From Chryseobacterium daecheongense (GTDB lineage: Bacteria > Bacteroidota > Bacteroidia > Flavobacteriales > Weeksellaceae), in NCBI GenBank assembly GCA_027920525.1, contig CP115858.1, forward strand, positions 4,588,001 to 4,652,000: DNA of 64,000 bases. The letters run 5' to 3'. This document shows, in pieces, positions 26,350 to 35,377 of this stretch (the stretch's first letter is position 1; every line of letters begins with the position of its first letter). The notes beneath the pieces were generated by a model. The model was given only the letters and a program-made list of their open reading frames with translations. It made no database searches and had not been told where the DNA came from. The translations under genes were made by a program, and so were the position numbers.

Positions 26350-26808
26350 ATGGTCTTTGATGAAACAGATAAGAAACTGCTGTTGTTTTTGCAGGAAGAT
26401 TCGAAACAAACCACTAAAGAGCTGTCTTATAAGCTTGGTTTATCGGTTACAGCGATATATGAACGAGTACGCAAGCTTGAAAATACAGGGGTCATTTCAA
26501 AATATGTAGCGATATTGGATAAGCATAAGATCCAGAAGGATTTTATGGTTTTATGCCACGTTAAACTTACCCAGCATAAAAAGGAATATGTTCTCCAGTT
26601 TGAGAAGGAAGTGATGAATCTGCATGAGGTTACAGAATGTTTTCATGTAAGTGGCGATTATGACTATATTCTTAAAATCTGCGTACAGGACATAGCTGAT
26701 TACAGAAATTTCATGTTAACAAAACTGACAACTTTACAACACATCGCAAGCACTCACAGTTCTTTTATGATCTCTGAGGTGAAGAATACTACGTCTATTA
26801 TTCTTTAA
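26350..26808 (+). CDS. Lrp/AsnC family transcriptional regulator
   Basis: A 152-residue feast/famine regulator. The N-terminal winged helix-turn-helix (residues 5-55, DETDKKLLLFLQEDSKQT then LSYKLGLSVTAIYERVRKLENTGVI) is followed by the RAM effector domain (about 65-150, VLCHVKLTQHKKEYV then VTECFHVSGDYDYILKICVQDIADY). The length is standard. Its position, divergent from a Cys/Met PLP enzyme gene, suggests that it senses an amino acid such as methionine and controls that gene. The gene ends only eight bases before the convergent bestrophin gene, with no terminator seen between them. Confidence 0.94.
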   Translation: MVFDETDKKLLLFLQEDSKQTTKELSYKLGLSVTAIYERVRKLENTGVISKYVAILDKHKIQKDFMVLCHVKLTQHKKEYVLQFEKEVMNLHEVTECFHVSGDYDYILKICVQDIADYRNFMLTKLTTLQHIASTHSSFMISEVKNTTSIIL

Positions 26809-26816
26809 AAAGATTG

Positions 26817-27839
26817 CTAAACAAGTACACCGTTCTTTGATGCGATTGGTTCCGGAAGATCTTCTTCTCCCATGATCTGAAGGACATCAATTTCTATTGT
26901 TCTGCAGATGGATAACATAGGAATATCGAACATGAGTCCTCCAAAAGGGTTTTCGGAATAATCTCCTACAAGTTCCATTACGATGTAAATCCATCCCACT
27001 ATTACGCAGAATGGGATGCTTGTCCATATTCCCCAGTCGCCCAACTTTGCGAACTCATTCACAAGGCCAAGAGGGAGCAGCATAATAAAGATAACATTGA
27101 AAACGAATGCTGTACTTGCAAATTGTCGGGGCGAAGGGAATTTTTTAATTCTTTCAGCCTGTCCCTGAAAATCATAAAACTGATTGAGACAGCTTTGTAA
27201 CTGCATCTGATTGAAATCTGAAATGGTATGGTCGTTTTTCAGTTCGTTGATTTCTTTTGCCTGTTTTGAAATTAGAAAGGTTGCAAAGTTTTTGTAATCC
27301 GCTTGGAGGGCAAATTCCTCAGCAGAAAGATATTTATGTAAAAAAATAGGTGTTCTCCCATAATCAGGAAATCCTGCTTTCATCAATCTGTGACGTCTGA
27401 TATTGATGGCGCCGAAATGTTTTTTAAGACTGATGTGTTCCCATTCGGTGGGAGCAAGAAGCTGTTCGCGGAAAGTATACAACCATGCTATGTGGCGGTA
27501 GGCAATTGTTTTTCTCCTTTCCTCGAGATTGGTATGATCAGCATCTTCGGTTTCAAAAGCATAAAGCATTGCCGCAAAAGAACGGCTTGAGTTGACAATA
27601 GCGCCCCAGATTTTTCTGGCTTCCCATAACCTGTCGTAAGCCTGGTTATTCTTAAATCCTACGTAAAAAGCTTCTGCCGTTCCGATTAATGCCAGCGGTA
27701 CCCACGGAATGATCATCCATTGCCAGTTGAAGAAATAATAAATTGCTGCTACAAGGGTACACCATGCGGTAAGCCATATTAAATGAGAACCTGCAAGATT
27801 AAATATTTGTTTATAGTTGAAATATTTTGTTGTGATCAT
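26817..27839 (-). CDS. bestrophin family (UPF0187) chloride channel-like protein
   Basis: A 340-residue membrane protein of the bacterial bestrophin family. N-terminal helices contain GSHLIWLTAWCTLVAAIYYF and PWVPLALIGTAEAFYVGFKNNQAYDRLWEARKIW (conserved core FKNNQAYDRLWEARKIW), the signature segment of UPF0187. Later helices include FNVIFIMLLPLGLVNEF and SIPFCVIVGWIYIVMELVGDYSENPFG; the last residues of that segment, ENPFG, are the bestrophin acidic motif. Bacterial homologues form pentameric anion or cation channels, so ion flux across the inner membrane is the likely role. The gene stands alone. Confidence 0.9.
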   Translation of the reverse strand: MITTKYFNYKQIFNLAGSHLIWLTAWCTLVAAIYYFFNWQWMIIPWVPLALIGTAEAFYVGFKNNQAYDRLWEARKIWGAIVNSSRSFAAMLYAFETEDADHTNLEERRKTIAYRHIAWLYTFREQLLAPTEWEHISLKKHFGAINIRRHRLMKAGFPDYGRTPIFLHKYLSAEEFALQADYKNFATFLISKQAKEINELKNDHTISDFNQMQLQSCLNQFYDFQGQAERIKKFPSPRQFASTAFVFNVIFIMLLPLGLVNEFAKLGDWGIWTSIPFCVIVGWIYIVMELVGDYSENPFGGLMFDIPMLSICRTIEIDVLQIMGEEDLPEPIASKNGVLV

Positions 27840-28016
27840 AGAAGGAGATGTGTTTTTATAAAGATTTTGTTTAGCAAAATAAATACCATAAAAAAAGATT
27901 ATGGACTTTATTCTGCACCGATCATAAGCTTCTTTTGTAGTTTTTTAATTTTAATCATCTGTATTCAAGTATATAATGGAAACAAATATTTTTTTAAAAT
28001 TAGTAAAAAAAGAGCA

Positions 28017-28044
28017 TAAAAAAACCTCTAAATAATTAGAGGTT
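28017..28044 (-). terminator. terminator of the BCKDH E1 gene
   Basis: AACCTCTA (28023-28030) and TAGAGGTT (28037-28044) form an 8-bp stem with a 6-base loop, followed on the minus strand by a run of T. Confidence 0.7.
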
Positions 28045-28062
28045 GTGTTTTATAGATAAAAT

Positions 28063-30135
28063 TTAATATTGTAACATTTCTTCTATTTTCTTCGTGAGCT
28101 TTTCGGCATTAGGAAGCATTTCTTTTTCCAGGATCAGATTGATAGGCACTGCCGGGGTATTCAGAGAGCCCATTGTTTCTACCGGTGCATCAAGATATTT
28201 AAAACAATTTTTGGAAATTCTGTGCGCAAAAGCTTCAGCAAATGAATTATTAATTTGTTCTTCTGTAAGAACAATACATTTTCCATGGGCTTTTACCCTT
28301 TCAAAAACAAGTTCTTCATCAAGAGGGATTAATGTCCTCAGGTCGATCACTTCAATTCTACCGTTGAAATTTTTCGCCGCTTCTTTCGCCCAGTAAACTC
28401 CCATACCATAGGTTACCACCAATAGCGTTCTTCCTTTGGATGTTTCATCCTTATCGGCTTCAATAATAACTTTCCCTTTACCAAAAGGAAGTACATAGTC
28501 TTCTGCTGGTTCAATTGTTTTAGCATCTTCGGTTCCCGGCACTTTACTCCAGTATAAACCTTTGTGCTCAAGCATGATTACCGGATTCGGATCATAATAA
28601 GCTGCTTTTAATAAACCTTTGAAATCCGCTGCATTACTCGGGTACGCAATTTTAATCCCTTTAATATTGGCTAAAATACTTTCAACACTACCGCTGTGGT
28701 AAGGTCCGCCACCGCCGTAAGCCCCAATCGGAACACGGATGATATTACTAACCGGAAATTTTCCGTTGCTTAAATAATTTGATTTTGAAATCTCAGTGAT
28801 CAGCTGGTTGATACCCGGATAAATATAATCTGCAAACTGAACTTCTACAATCGGCTTAAGGCCTACAGCACTCATTCCTGCAGTAGATCCAATAATATAA
28901 GCTTCCTGGATTGCCGTATTGAATACTCTTTTGCTTCCGAACTTTTTACCTAATGTAACCGTCTCACGGAAAACACCACCGATTCTCTCTCCTACGTCCT
29001 GACCGTAAAGCAATGCTTCAGGGTGTTTCCACATCAGTTCCTGAATTGCATGAATGGCAGCGTCTACCATTACGATTTTTTCTCCACCTGCCGGTTCACG
29101 GGTTCCTACTTCTTCGGTAATTGGAGTAGGAGCAAAGATATGCTGCATTACGGTTTCCGGTTTCGGGTCTTCTGCTTTTTGAGCTCTGTCAAAAGCTTCT
29201 TCAACTTCAAGCCTTGCCTTCTTCGTGATCTGTTTCAGTAATTCTTCATCGACTCCTGTTTCCAGTAATTGTTTTCTCAGGATCTCTCCCGGATCTTTAG
29301 CTCTGTGCTTTTCCAGATCTTCATCATCCCTGTAGAACTCTCTTCGCACGCCTGATGTATGGTGTCCGATAAGTACCGTTTTTGCACAAACCACTAATGG
29401 TTTTCTTTCGGTCCTTACAAAGTCTACAGCTTTTTTCATCACTTCGAAACTTTCCGCAAAGTCGGTTCCGTCTACTCTCATTCTGCTAAGACCTGTAAAT
29501 CCTGCAACGAAATCATAAGCATCGCAAGTCCGTGCTTCTTCCTTGGTTACAGAAATTCCCCATTCATTATCCTGAACAAGGAAGATGATCGGAAGCTGAT
29601 GTAAGGCAGCAAACTGTAATGCTTCGCTTACTTCACCTTCAGTGACCGAATTATCACCCAGGCTGCACACAACAACCGGGTTGTTTTCAAAATTCTGTAA
29701 ATTAAAATCCTGAATATATTTTATTCCCTGTGCTACACCAGTAGTCGGGATGGTTTGCATTCCTGTTGCTGAGCTCTGGTGAATGATCTTTGGCATTTTT
29801 TCATCCCTGCTGGACGGATGGGAGTAGTAAGATCTTCCTCCTGAAAAAGGGTCTTCTGCTTTTGCCAATAGCTGCAACATCAATTGATATGGCTCAAATC
29901 CTATCCCCAAAAGAATACTTTCATCTCTGTAATAGGGAGAAACCCAGTCTTCTTTTTTTAACTGATATGCGGTAGCCAGCTGGATTGCTTCATGACCTCT
30001 TGAAGTACTATGAACATATTTACAAACATTTCTGTTTTCTTCGTAGATGTCTGCCATGGCTTTGGCAAGCATCATATGGGTATAAGCTTTAAGTAAAATA
30101 TCCTGAGAAACTTTCTCGTGAAGTGTATTTTCCAT
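28063..30135 (-). CDS. 2-oxoacid dehydrogenase E1, fused alpha and beta subunits (branched-chain type)
   Basis: A 690-residue thiamine-diphosphate enzyme that decarboxylates branched-chain 2-oxoacids for transfer to E2. Residues 1-320 are the alpha part: SRGHEAIQLATAYQL near residue 50, the TPP-binding GDNSVTEGEVSEAL (GDN), and NEWGISV. Residues 350-690 are the beta part: GQDVGERIGGVFRET, then FNTAIQEAYIIGSTAGMSAVGLKPIVE and GAYGGGGPYHSGSVES (parts of the transketolase fold), and PVIMLEHKGLYW. The subunits are normally separate; the fusion is known in Bacteroidota. ATG 30135 was chosen because a TATATTTG -7 box (30149-30142) with TTG at 30173-30171 lies right upstream. An ATG further upstream at 30162 would lie within the promoter. 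Confidence 0.92.
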   Translation of the reverse strand: MENTLHEKVSQDILLKAYTHMMLAKAMADIYEENRNVCKYVHSTSRGHEAIQLATAYQLKKEDWVSPYYRDESILLGIGFEPYQLMLQLLAKAEDPFSGGRSYYSHPSSRDEKMPKIIHQSSATGMQTIPTTGVAQGIKYIQDFNLQNFENNPVVVCSLGDNSVTEGEVSEALQFAALHQLPIIFLVQDNEWGISVTKEEARTCDAYDFVAGFTGLSRMRVDGTDFAESFEVMKKAVDFVRTERKPLVVCAKTVLIGHHTSGVRREFYRDDEDLEKHRAKDPGEILRKQLLETGVDEELLKQITKKARLEVEEAFDRAQKAEDPKPETVMQHIFAPTPITEEVGTREPAGGEKIVMVDAAIHAIQELMWKHPEALLYGQDVGERIGGVFRETVTLGKKFGSKRVFNTAIQEAYIIGSTAGMSAVGLKPIVEVQFADYIYPGINQLITEISKSNYLSNGKFPVSNIIRVPIGAYGGGGPYHSGSVESILANIKGIKIAYPSNAADFKGLLKAAYYDPNPVIMLEHKGLYWSKVPGTEDAKTIEPAEDYVLPFGKGKVIIEADKDETSKGRTLLVVTYGMGVYWAKEAAKNFNGRIEVIDLRTLIPLDEELVFERVKAHGKCIVLTEEQINNSFAEAFAHRISKNCFKYLDAPVETMGSLNTPAVPINLILEKEMLPNAEKLTKKIEEMLQY

Positions 30136-30141
30136 AGGAAG

Positions 30142-30173
30142 CAAATATACATAAAAAAACAAAATACGAACAA
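30142..30173 (-). promoter_or_regulatory. promoter of the BCKDH E1 gene (near-leaderless)
   Basis: On the minus strand TTG (30173-30171), 21 bases, then TATATTTG (30149-30142) match the Bacteroidota -33/-7 pattern. Transcription would begin about at the ATG at 30135, giving a leaderless or nearly leaderless mRNA. Confidence 0.5.
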
Positions 30174-30371
30174 CTGTTAGTATTTTGTGATCATCTATTT
30201 TTCTTTTTAATTTTTCTGCCCTGGGTATTACCTATATTAAGTAAGGCGCTATCTTATTTTATGGATTATTTATATCGGCAGAATTGACGTTTATGGATAA
30301 AAACTCATTCAGATCAAAAAAAATTGGAGTAACTTTACATTCTCTTTTTTAATTAAAAAGCTAGAAAATAC

Positions 30372-33300
30372 ATGTATTTAGTTTTTGACACAGAAACAAC
30401 AGGGTTACCAAAGAATTTCAATGCTCCACTTTCAGATTCCGATAACTGGCCAAGAATGGTGCAGATTGCATGGCAGTTACATGATGATGACGGAACGCTG
30501 ATTGAAAATCAGGATTATATTATAAAGCCTGAGGGATACGATATTCCCTTTAATGCAGCCCGTATTCACGGAATTACGACGAAGATTGCCAATGAAGAAG
30601 GTAGAGACCTTGAAGAGATTCTTAAAGAGTTTTCTACAGTCTTAGAAAAAGTAAGGGTTGTTTCCGGACACAATGTAGAGTTTGATTACAATATTGTAGG
30701 AGCTGAGCTTTTCAGAAAAAATATAAAGGACATTCTTCAGGAAAAACCTAAAGCAGACACGATGATTCTGGGAACGAATTTTTGTGAGCTTGGGGGTGGA
30801 AGAGGTGGTAGATTTAAGCCGCCGAAACTTGAAGAACTCTATGAAAAATTATACGGAAATAAGTTTGATGAAGCCCACAATGCAGCTGCCGACGTAAATG
30901 CTACTGCTCAGGTTTTCTTTGAAATGATGAGAATAGGAGTAATTCCTTCTGATGTGTTGAAGATTTCAGAAGATCAGCTTGCTTATTTTAAAACCTTACA
31001 TCCGGATCCTATCAAGCCGTTTGATATCGTAATCAGAAGGCAGGTTGCGGATTTCCATAACAAGAAAAAACAATCTGATTTTGGAAGTATTGAAGAAATT
31101 GATCTTGGTAAGTATTTCCATTTCGATAATCACAGTGTATTTTCAACATTATCGGCTACATCAAGTATTTCTGACCTGATCAATAAGGCCACGGAGGATA
31201 ATTTTCCTGCTGTAGGAATGGTCGACCTGGGAAATATGATGGGGGCATTTAAATTTGTTTCCGCCGTAGAAGCTACCAATTCAGACAGATCGAAAAAACA
31301 TAAGGAATATCTTGCAAAGAAGCAGGAGGCTAAAGAGCAGGGATTGGATTTTAATGAAGAAGAGCCTGTCTCTGACCCGTTGATACCGGTTGTGGGATGT
31401 GAATTTTATATCTCCGATCGTTATGAACAGAAACAATTTACAAAAGATGATCCGGACAGACGGACACAGGTGGTTCTGCTAGCTAAGGATTTTAACGGAT
31501 ATAAGAACCTGGCAAAACTTTCAAGTATTGGTTTCCTTAAAGGATTTTACTTTGGGGTTCCAAGGATAAGCAGAGAATTGATTGCAGAGTATAAGGAAGG
31601 ACTGATTGCTCTGACTTCAGGGATTCTCGGAGACATTCCAAGCGCGATCCTGAACACGGGTGAGCAGAAAGGGGAAGAATTGTTTAAGTGGTGGAAAGAT
31701 ACCTTTGAAGATGATTTCTACGTTCAGCTTCAGAATCACAAGCTTCCAGAGGAAGAGCATTTGAATGAAGTATTGTTGTATCTGGCAGATAAATATAATG
31801 TTAAAATATTAGCTCAGAATGAAACTTTTTATACCAATAAAGATGATGCCAATATTCAGGATATCGTAAGCTGTATCAAAGATGGTGAAAAGCTTTCAAC
31901 ACCTGTAGGAAAAGGATTTGGTAAGAGAAGAGGTCTTGCGACGGGTGAATATTATATCAAAAATTCCGATGAGGTAAAAGAAGCGTTTCTGGCTTATCCT
32001 GATGCTTTTGAGGCTTATGAAGAATTTTTCGCCAAATTCAGTCCGTATACATTAAAAAGGGATGTATTGCTTCCTAAATTTGATATTCCGGAAGAATTTA
32101 TCCATGCAGAAGATGAAGTAGATGGAGGAAAAAGAGGGGAGATGGCTTATCTTACCCACCTTACTTATGAAGGGGCAAAAAGAAGGTATGTGGATACAGG
32201 TATTACGGATGAAATTAAGGAACGTCTCGATTTCGAACTTGAAGTAATTGCCAATACCGGTTATCCGGGGTACTTCCTTATTGTACAGGATTTTTGTAAT
32301 GAAGCCCGTAAAATGGGAGTTTGGGTAGGACCCGGAAGGGGTTCGGCTGCCGGATCGGCAGTTGCTTATTGTATTGGAATTACTAACGTAGACCCTATCA
32401 AATATGATCTCCTATTTGAGCGATTCCTGAATCCTGAAAGGGTATCCATGCCCGATATTGATATTGACTTTGATGATGAAGGAAGAGATAGGGTGATCAA
32501 ATGGGTAATCGAAAAATACGGACAAAGCCAGGTGGCTCAGATTATCACCTATTCAGTGCTGGGTGGAAAATCTGCGATTAAGGATGCCGGAAGGGTATTG
32601 GATGTTCCGATCCCTGATACGAATAATATAGCCAAGCTTATTCCTTCCACACCAGGAATGAATATTGCCAAAGCTCTGGCGAAATATGATAAATTGAAAC
32701 CGGAAGAGCAGATGCTTGTTGATGAAATGAGATATGTTCTTCAAAGTCCTGATGATGCCCGTCACAATGTACTTGCGAGTGCGAAAAAGATGGAGGGTTG
32801 TATCAGGAATACCGGTATTCACGCCTGCGGGGTGATTATCACTCCGGAAGATGTAAGTAACCTGGTTCCTATAACAATTGCGGCCAAAGATGCTGATATT
32901 TTGGTGTCTCAGTTCGATAACTCGGTAGCGGAAAGTGCAGGTCTTTTGAAGATGGACTTCCTTGGGCTGAGAACTCTAACCATTATTAAGGATGCATTGA
33001 AGCTTGTAAAGGCTCGTTATAATGTAGATATTGATCCGGATCTTATTCCGCTTGATGATGCTAAGACCTATCAATTATTTAAGGAAGGAAGAACGGTAGG
33101 GATTTTCCAATATGAAAGTCCCGGAATGCAAAAATATATGAGGGAGCTTAAGCCAACGGTTTTTGCCGACCTTATTGCCATGAATGCCTTATATCGTCCG
33201 GGACCAATCAAATACATTCCAAACTTCATTAACAGGAAGCACGGAATAGAAGAGATTGTGTATGACTTACCGGAAACAGAAGAATATTTAAAGGAAACAT

Positions 33301-35036
33301 ACGGGATCACCGTTTACCAGGAGCAGGTAATGCTTTTGTCCCAGAAGCTGGCTAATTTTACAAAAGGTGAAGCGGATACTTTGAGAAAAGCGATGGGTAA
33401 GAAACAGATCGACGTTCTTAATAAAATGTATCCTAAGTTCATTGAAGGGGGTAGAAAAAATAACCTGAACGAAGAAAGGCTGGAGAAAATCTGGAATGAC
33501 TGGAAAGCCTTTGCGGAATATGCCTTCAACAAATCTCACTCAACATGCTATGCATTTATTGCTTATCAGACTGCTTATCTGAAAGCCAATTATCCGGCAG
33601 AGTATATGGCGAGTGTTATGAGTAATAACATTAACAATACAGACTCCATTACCATGTTCATGGAGGATTGTAAAAGTATGGGAGTTGATGTATTAGGTCC
33701 TGACGTTAATGAATCTCAATATAAATTCTCAGTAAACGAAAAAGGACAGATCCGCTTCGGATTGGGAGCGATTAAAGGAATCGGGGAGGGACCTAGTGAG
33801 GCCATAACGCGTGAAAGAGAAAACGGAAGATTCAAGAATATTTATGATTTCTTTGAAAGGATTTTACCTTCACAGATGAACAAGAGAGTGGCTGAAAGTT
33901 TGGTTTTGGCCGGTGCATTTGACGAATTGGACACGTTTCACAGGGGACAGTATTTTGACATTGATGCCGCGGGCAAAACAAACCTGGAGCGTTTGATAAG
34001 ATATGGACAGAGCTTTCAGGAAGGAAAGAATGAAATGGAAAATTCCCTTTTCGCGGATTTTGCGGAAGAGGTTCAGATTGAACAGCCTAAATTAGCACCT
34101 TGTCCGGAATGGCCGAATATGCACAAGCTGAACAAAGAAAAAGAAATCATTGGCTTCTATCTTTCCGCGCATCCATTGGATGAATTTAAATATCAGTTCC
34201 AGTTTATACAGGGAAGCCTTTCAAAGAAATCTGTTCTGGAAAAAGATGAACATAATAAAGCGGTTGTAGATGAAGCTCCTATTCTTGAAGCAGATTCTCA
34301 GGAAGAAACCGTTGACTTAACGGAGATTGTTTCTGATGAGATTTTGGGAGGAGAAGAAATTATTGAAGAGGTAGTTAAAAAGGCAGAACCAAAAGGTAAT
34401 TTTTTATTCCTGAACCTTGATGAGGTGGATGCATATAAAGAACAAGCCTTCGCTAATAAGCAGGAAGAACTATTTGAAGAAAAGAAAAAAGACTGGAAAA
34501 CCTTACAGAAGGAAAGAGAAAATGGAGGTGGCGGAAAAGAATATACTGTGGCCGGTCTGATTACTGAATACAGGGTTCAGGATGGTTTCAGGAGTGGTGA
34601 AAAAGTAGCTTTCGTTACCCTTGAGGATTATTCAGGATCATATTCATTCAGATTAGGGGATAGAGATTATATGAAGCTAAAGGAAAAGCTGGAAGTCCAG
34701 CGTTTTGTTATTTTTAAAATAAAATTCGCCCAGGTGAAGGACGGACGTGTTTTTGTTAATGTAAATGACGTGATCGAACTTCAGGAAGCATTTGAAAGAT
34801 TTGCGAAAAGCATCTCTCTGGTCATGGATGTTATGGATTTCAGACCTGAGGATCTGGAATTTTTCAGAAATGTGCTGGATAGGAACCGCGGAGATCAGAA
34901 GTTTAAATTTTATATTAAAGATATTGAAGATGATTCGCAGATTGAAGTACAGTCCATGAAACATTCCGTTGATCTGAATGGGGACCTCATTAAAGAGATT
35001 CAGTTGCTCAATAAATATGAATTTTATTTAAATTAA
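30372..35036 (+). CDS. dnaE: DNA polymerase III alpha subunit with fused N-terminal proofreading exonuclease
   Basis: A 1554-residue replicative polymerase. Residues 1-190 are a DnaQ-type DEDDh exonuclease: D6 and E8 in FDTETTG, D105 in HNVEFDYN, H169 and D174 in EAHNAAADVNATA. Next is the PHP domain (about 245-560). Its metal ligands are altered: HFDNHSVFS in place of HxHxH and VDLGN in place of TDHGN, so it is probably inactive. The polymerase palm has GPGRGSAAGSAVAYC and the catalytic Asp pair in MPDIDIDFDD (about 694-703). A helix-hairpin-helix region and an OB fold (about 1390-1470) end the protein. A separate epsilon subunit may be unnecessary for this polymerase. A strong terminator follows. 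Confidence 0.96.
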   Translation: MYLVFDTETTGLPKNFNAPLSDSDNWPRMVQIAWQLHDDDGTLIENQDYIIKPEGYDIPFNAARIHGITTKIANEEGRDLEEILKEFSTVLEKVRVVSGHNVEFDYNIVGAELFRKNIKDILQEKPKADTMILGTNFCELGGGRGGRFKPPKLEELYEKLYGNKFDEAHNAAADVNATAQVFFEMMRIGVIPSDVLKISEDQLAYFKTLHPDPIKPFDIVIRRQVADFHNKKKQSDFGSIEEIDLGKYFHFDNHSVFSTLSATSSISDLINKATEDNFPAVGMVDLGNMMGAFKFVSAVEATNSDRSKKHKEYLAKKQEAKEQGLDFNEEEPVSDPLIPVVGCEFYISDRYEQKQFTKDDPDRRTQVVLLAKDFNGYKNLAKLSSIGFLKGFYFGVPRISRELIAEYKEGLIALTSGILGDIPSAILNTGEQKGEELFKWWKDTFEDDFYVQLQNHKLPEEEHLNEVLLYLADKYNVKILAQNETFYTNKDDANIQDIVSCIKDGEKLSTPVGKGFGKRRGLATGEYYIKNSDEVKEAFLAYPDAFEAYEEFFAKFSPYTLKRDVLLPKFDIPEEFIHAEDEVDGGKRGEMAYLTHLTYEGAKRRYVDTGITDEIKERLDFELEVIANTGYPGYFLIVQDFCNEARKMGVWVGPGRGSAAGSAVAYCIGITNVDPIKYDLLFERFLNPERVSMPDIDIDFDDEGRDRVIKWVIEKYGQSQVAQIITYSVLGGKSAIKDAGRVLDVPIPDTNNIAKLIPSTPGMNIAKALAKYDKLKPEEQMLVDEMRYVLQSPDDARHNVLASAKKMEGCIRNTGIHACGVIITPEDVSNLVPITIAAKDADILVSQFDNSVAESAGLLKMDFLGLRTLTIIKDALKLVKARYNVDIDPDLIPLDDAKTYQLFKEGRTVGIFQYESPGMQKYMRELKPTVFADLIAMNALYRPGPIKYIPNFINRKHGIEEIVYDLPETEEYLKETYGITVYQEQVMLLSQKLANFTKGEADTLRKAMGKKQIDVLNKMYPKFIEGGRKNNLNEERLEKIWNDWKAFAEYAFNKSHSTCYAFIAYQTAYLKANYPAEYMASVMSNNINNTDSITMFMEDCKSMGVDVLGPDVNESQYKFSVNEKGQIRFGLGAIKGIGEGPSEAITRERENGRFKNIYDFFERILPSQMNKRVAESLVLAGAFDELDTFHRGQYFDIDAAGKTNLERLIRYGQSFQEGKNEMENSLFADFAEEVQIEQPKLAPCPEWPNMHKLNKEKEIIGFYLSAHPLDEFKYQFQFIQGSLSKKSVLEKDEHNKAVVDEAPILEADSQEETVDLTEIVSDEILGGEEIIEEVVKKAEPKGNFLFLNLDEVDAYKEQAFANKQEELFEEKKKDWKTLQKERENGGGGKEYTVAGLITEYRVQDGFRSGEKVAFVTLEDYSGSYSFRLGDRDYMKLKEKLEVQRFVIFKIKFAQVKDGRVFVNVNDVIELQEAFERFAKSISLVMDVMDFRPEDLEFFRNVLDRNRGDQKFKFYIKDIEDDSQIEVQSMKHSVDLNGDLIKEIQLLNKYEFYLN

Positions 35037-35051
35037 AAGATAATTGAATTA

Positions 35052-35080
35052 AAAAAAAGCGGTTTTTGACCGCTTTTTTT
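35052..35080 (+). terminator. dnaE terminator
   Basis: AAAGCGGT and ACCGCTTT pair around a short T-rich loop, followed by a seven-base T-run. The flanking A-run makes it symmetric. Confidence 0.85.
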
Positions 35081-35377
35081 GTGGTATTTAATTTAATATT
35101 TAAAAATAGTTTAAAAAAAGTTAATATTTTTTTCTGTGGTATCTCAAGTGGATTTTAACAATAAGTGGCTTCAAAATTAATTTTGTAATTGGTTGATTAT
35201 TAGTAGTTTAATTTAATTCAATATTTGTTGAGTTTTTAAATAAAATTAAATGATTGTTTGGTTTTGTTTAATAAAATTGGTTAAAAGGTATCTTATTTAA
35301 TAACGATTTTAAGTTTTTATTGAATTTAATTGAAATATTATTTACATTTACCGTCCAATTTAAATTTTCTACCATAT
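35081..35377. other. AT-rich intergenic region upstream of the first T9SS protein gene
   Basis: The bases between the dnaE terminator and the ATG at 35378 are very AT-rich and contain no open frame worth naming, no repeat and no clear TAnnTTTG/TTG promoter pair. The promoter of the downstream surface protein must be here but cannot be placed. Confidence 0.6.

Noticed and set aside
27783..28019. 78-codon plus-strand frame upstream of the bestrophin gene
   Set aside because: It overlaps the bestrophin start, is Cys/Ile/Phe-rich without a pattern, and has no promoter.
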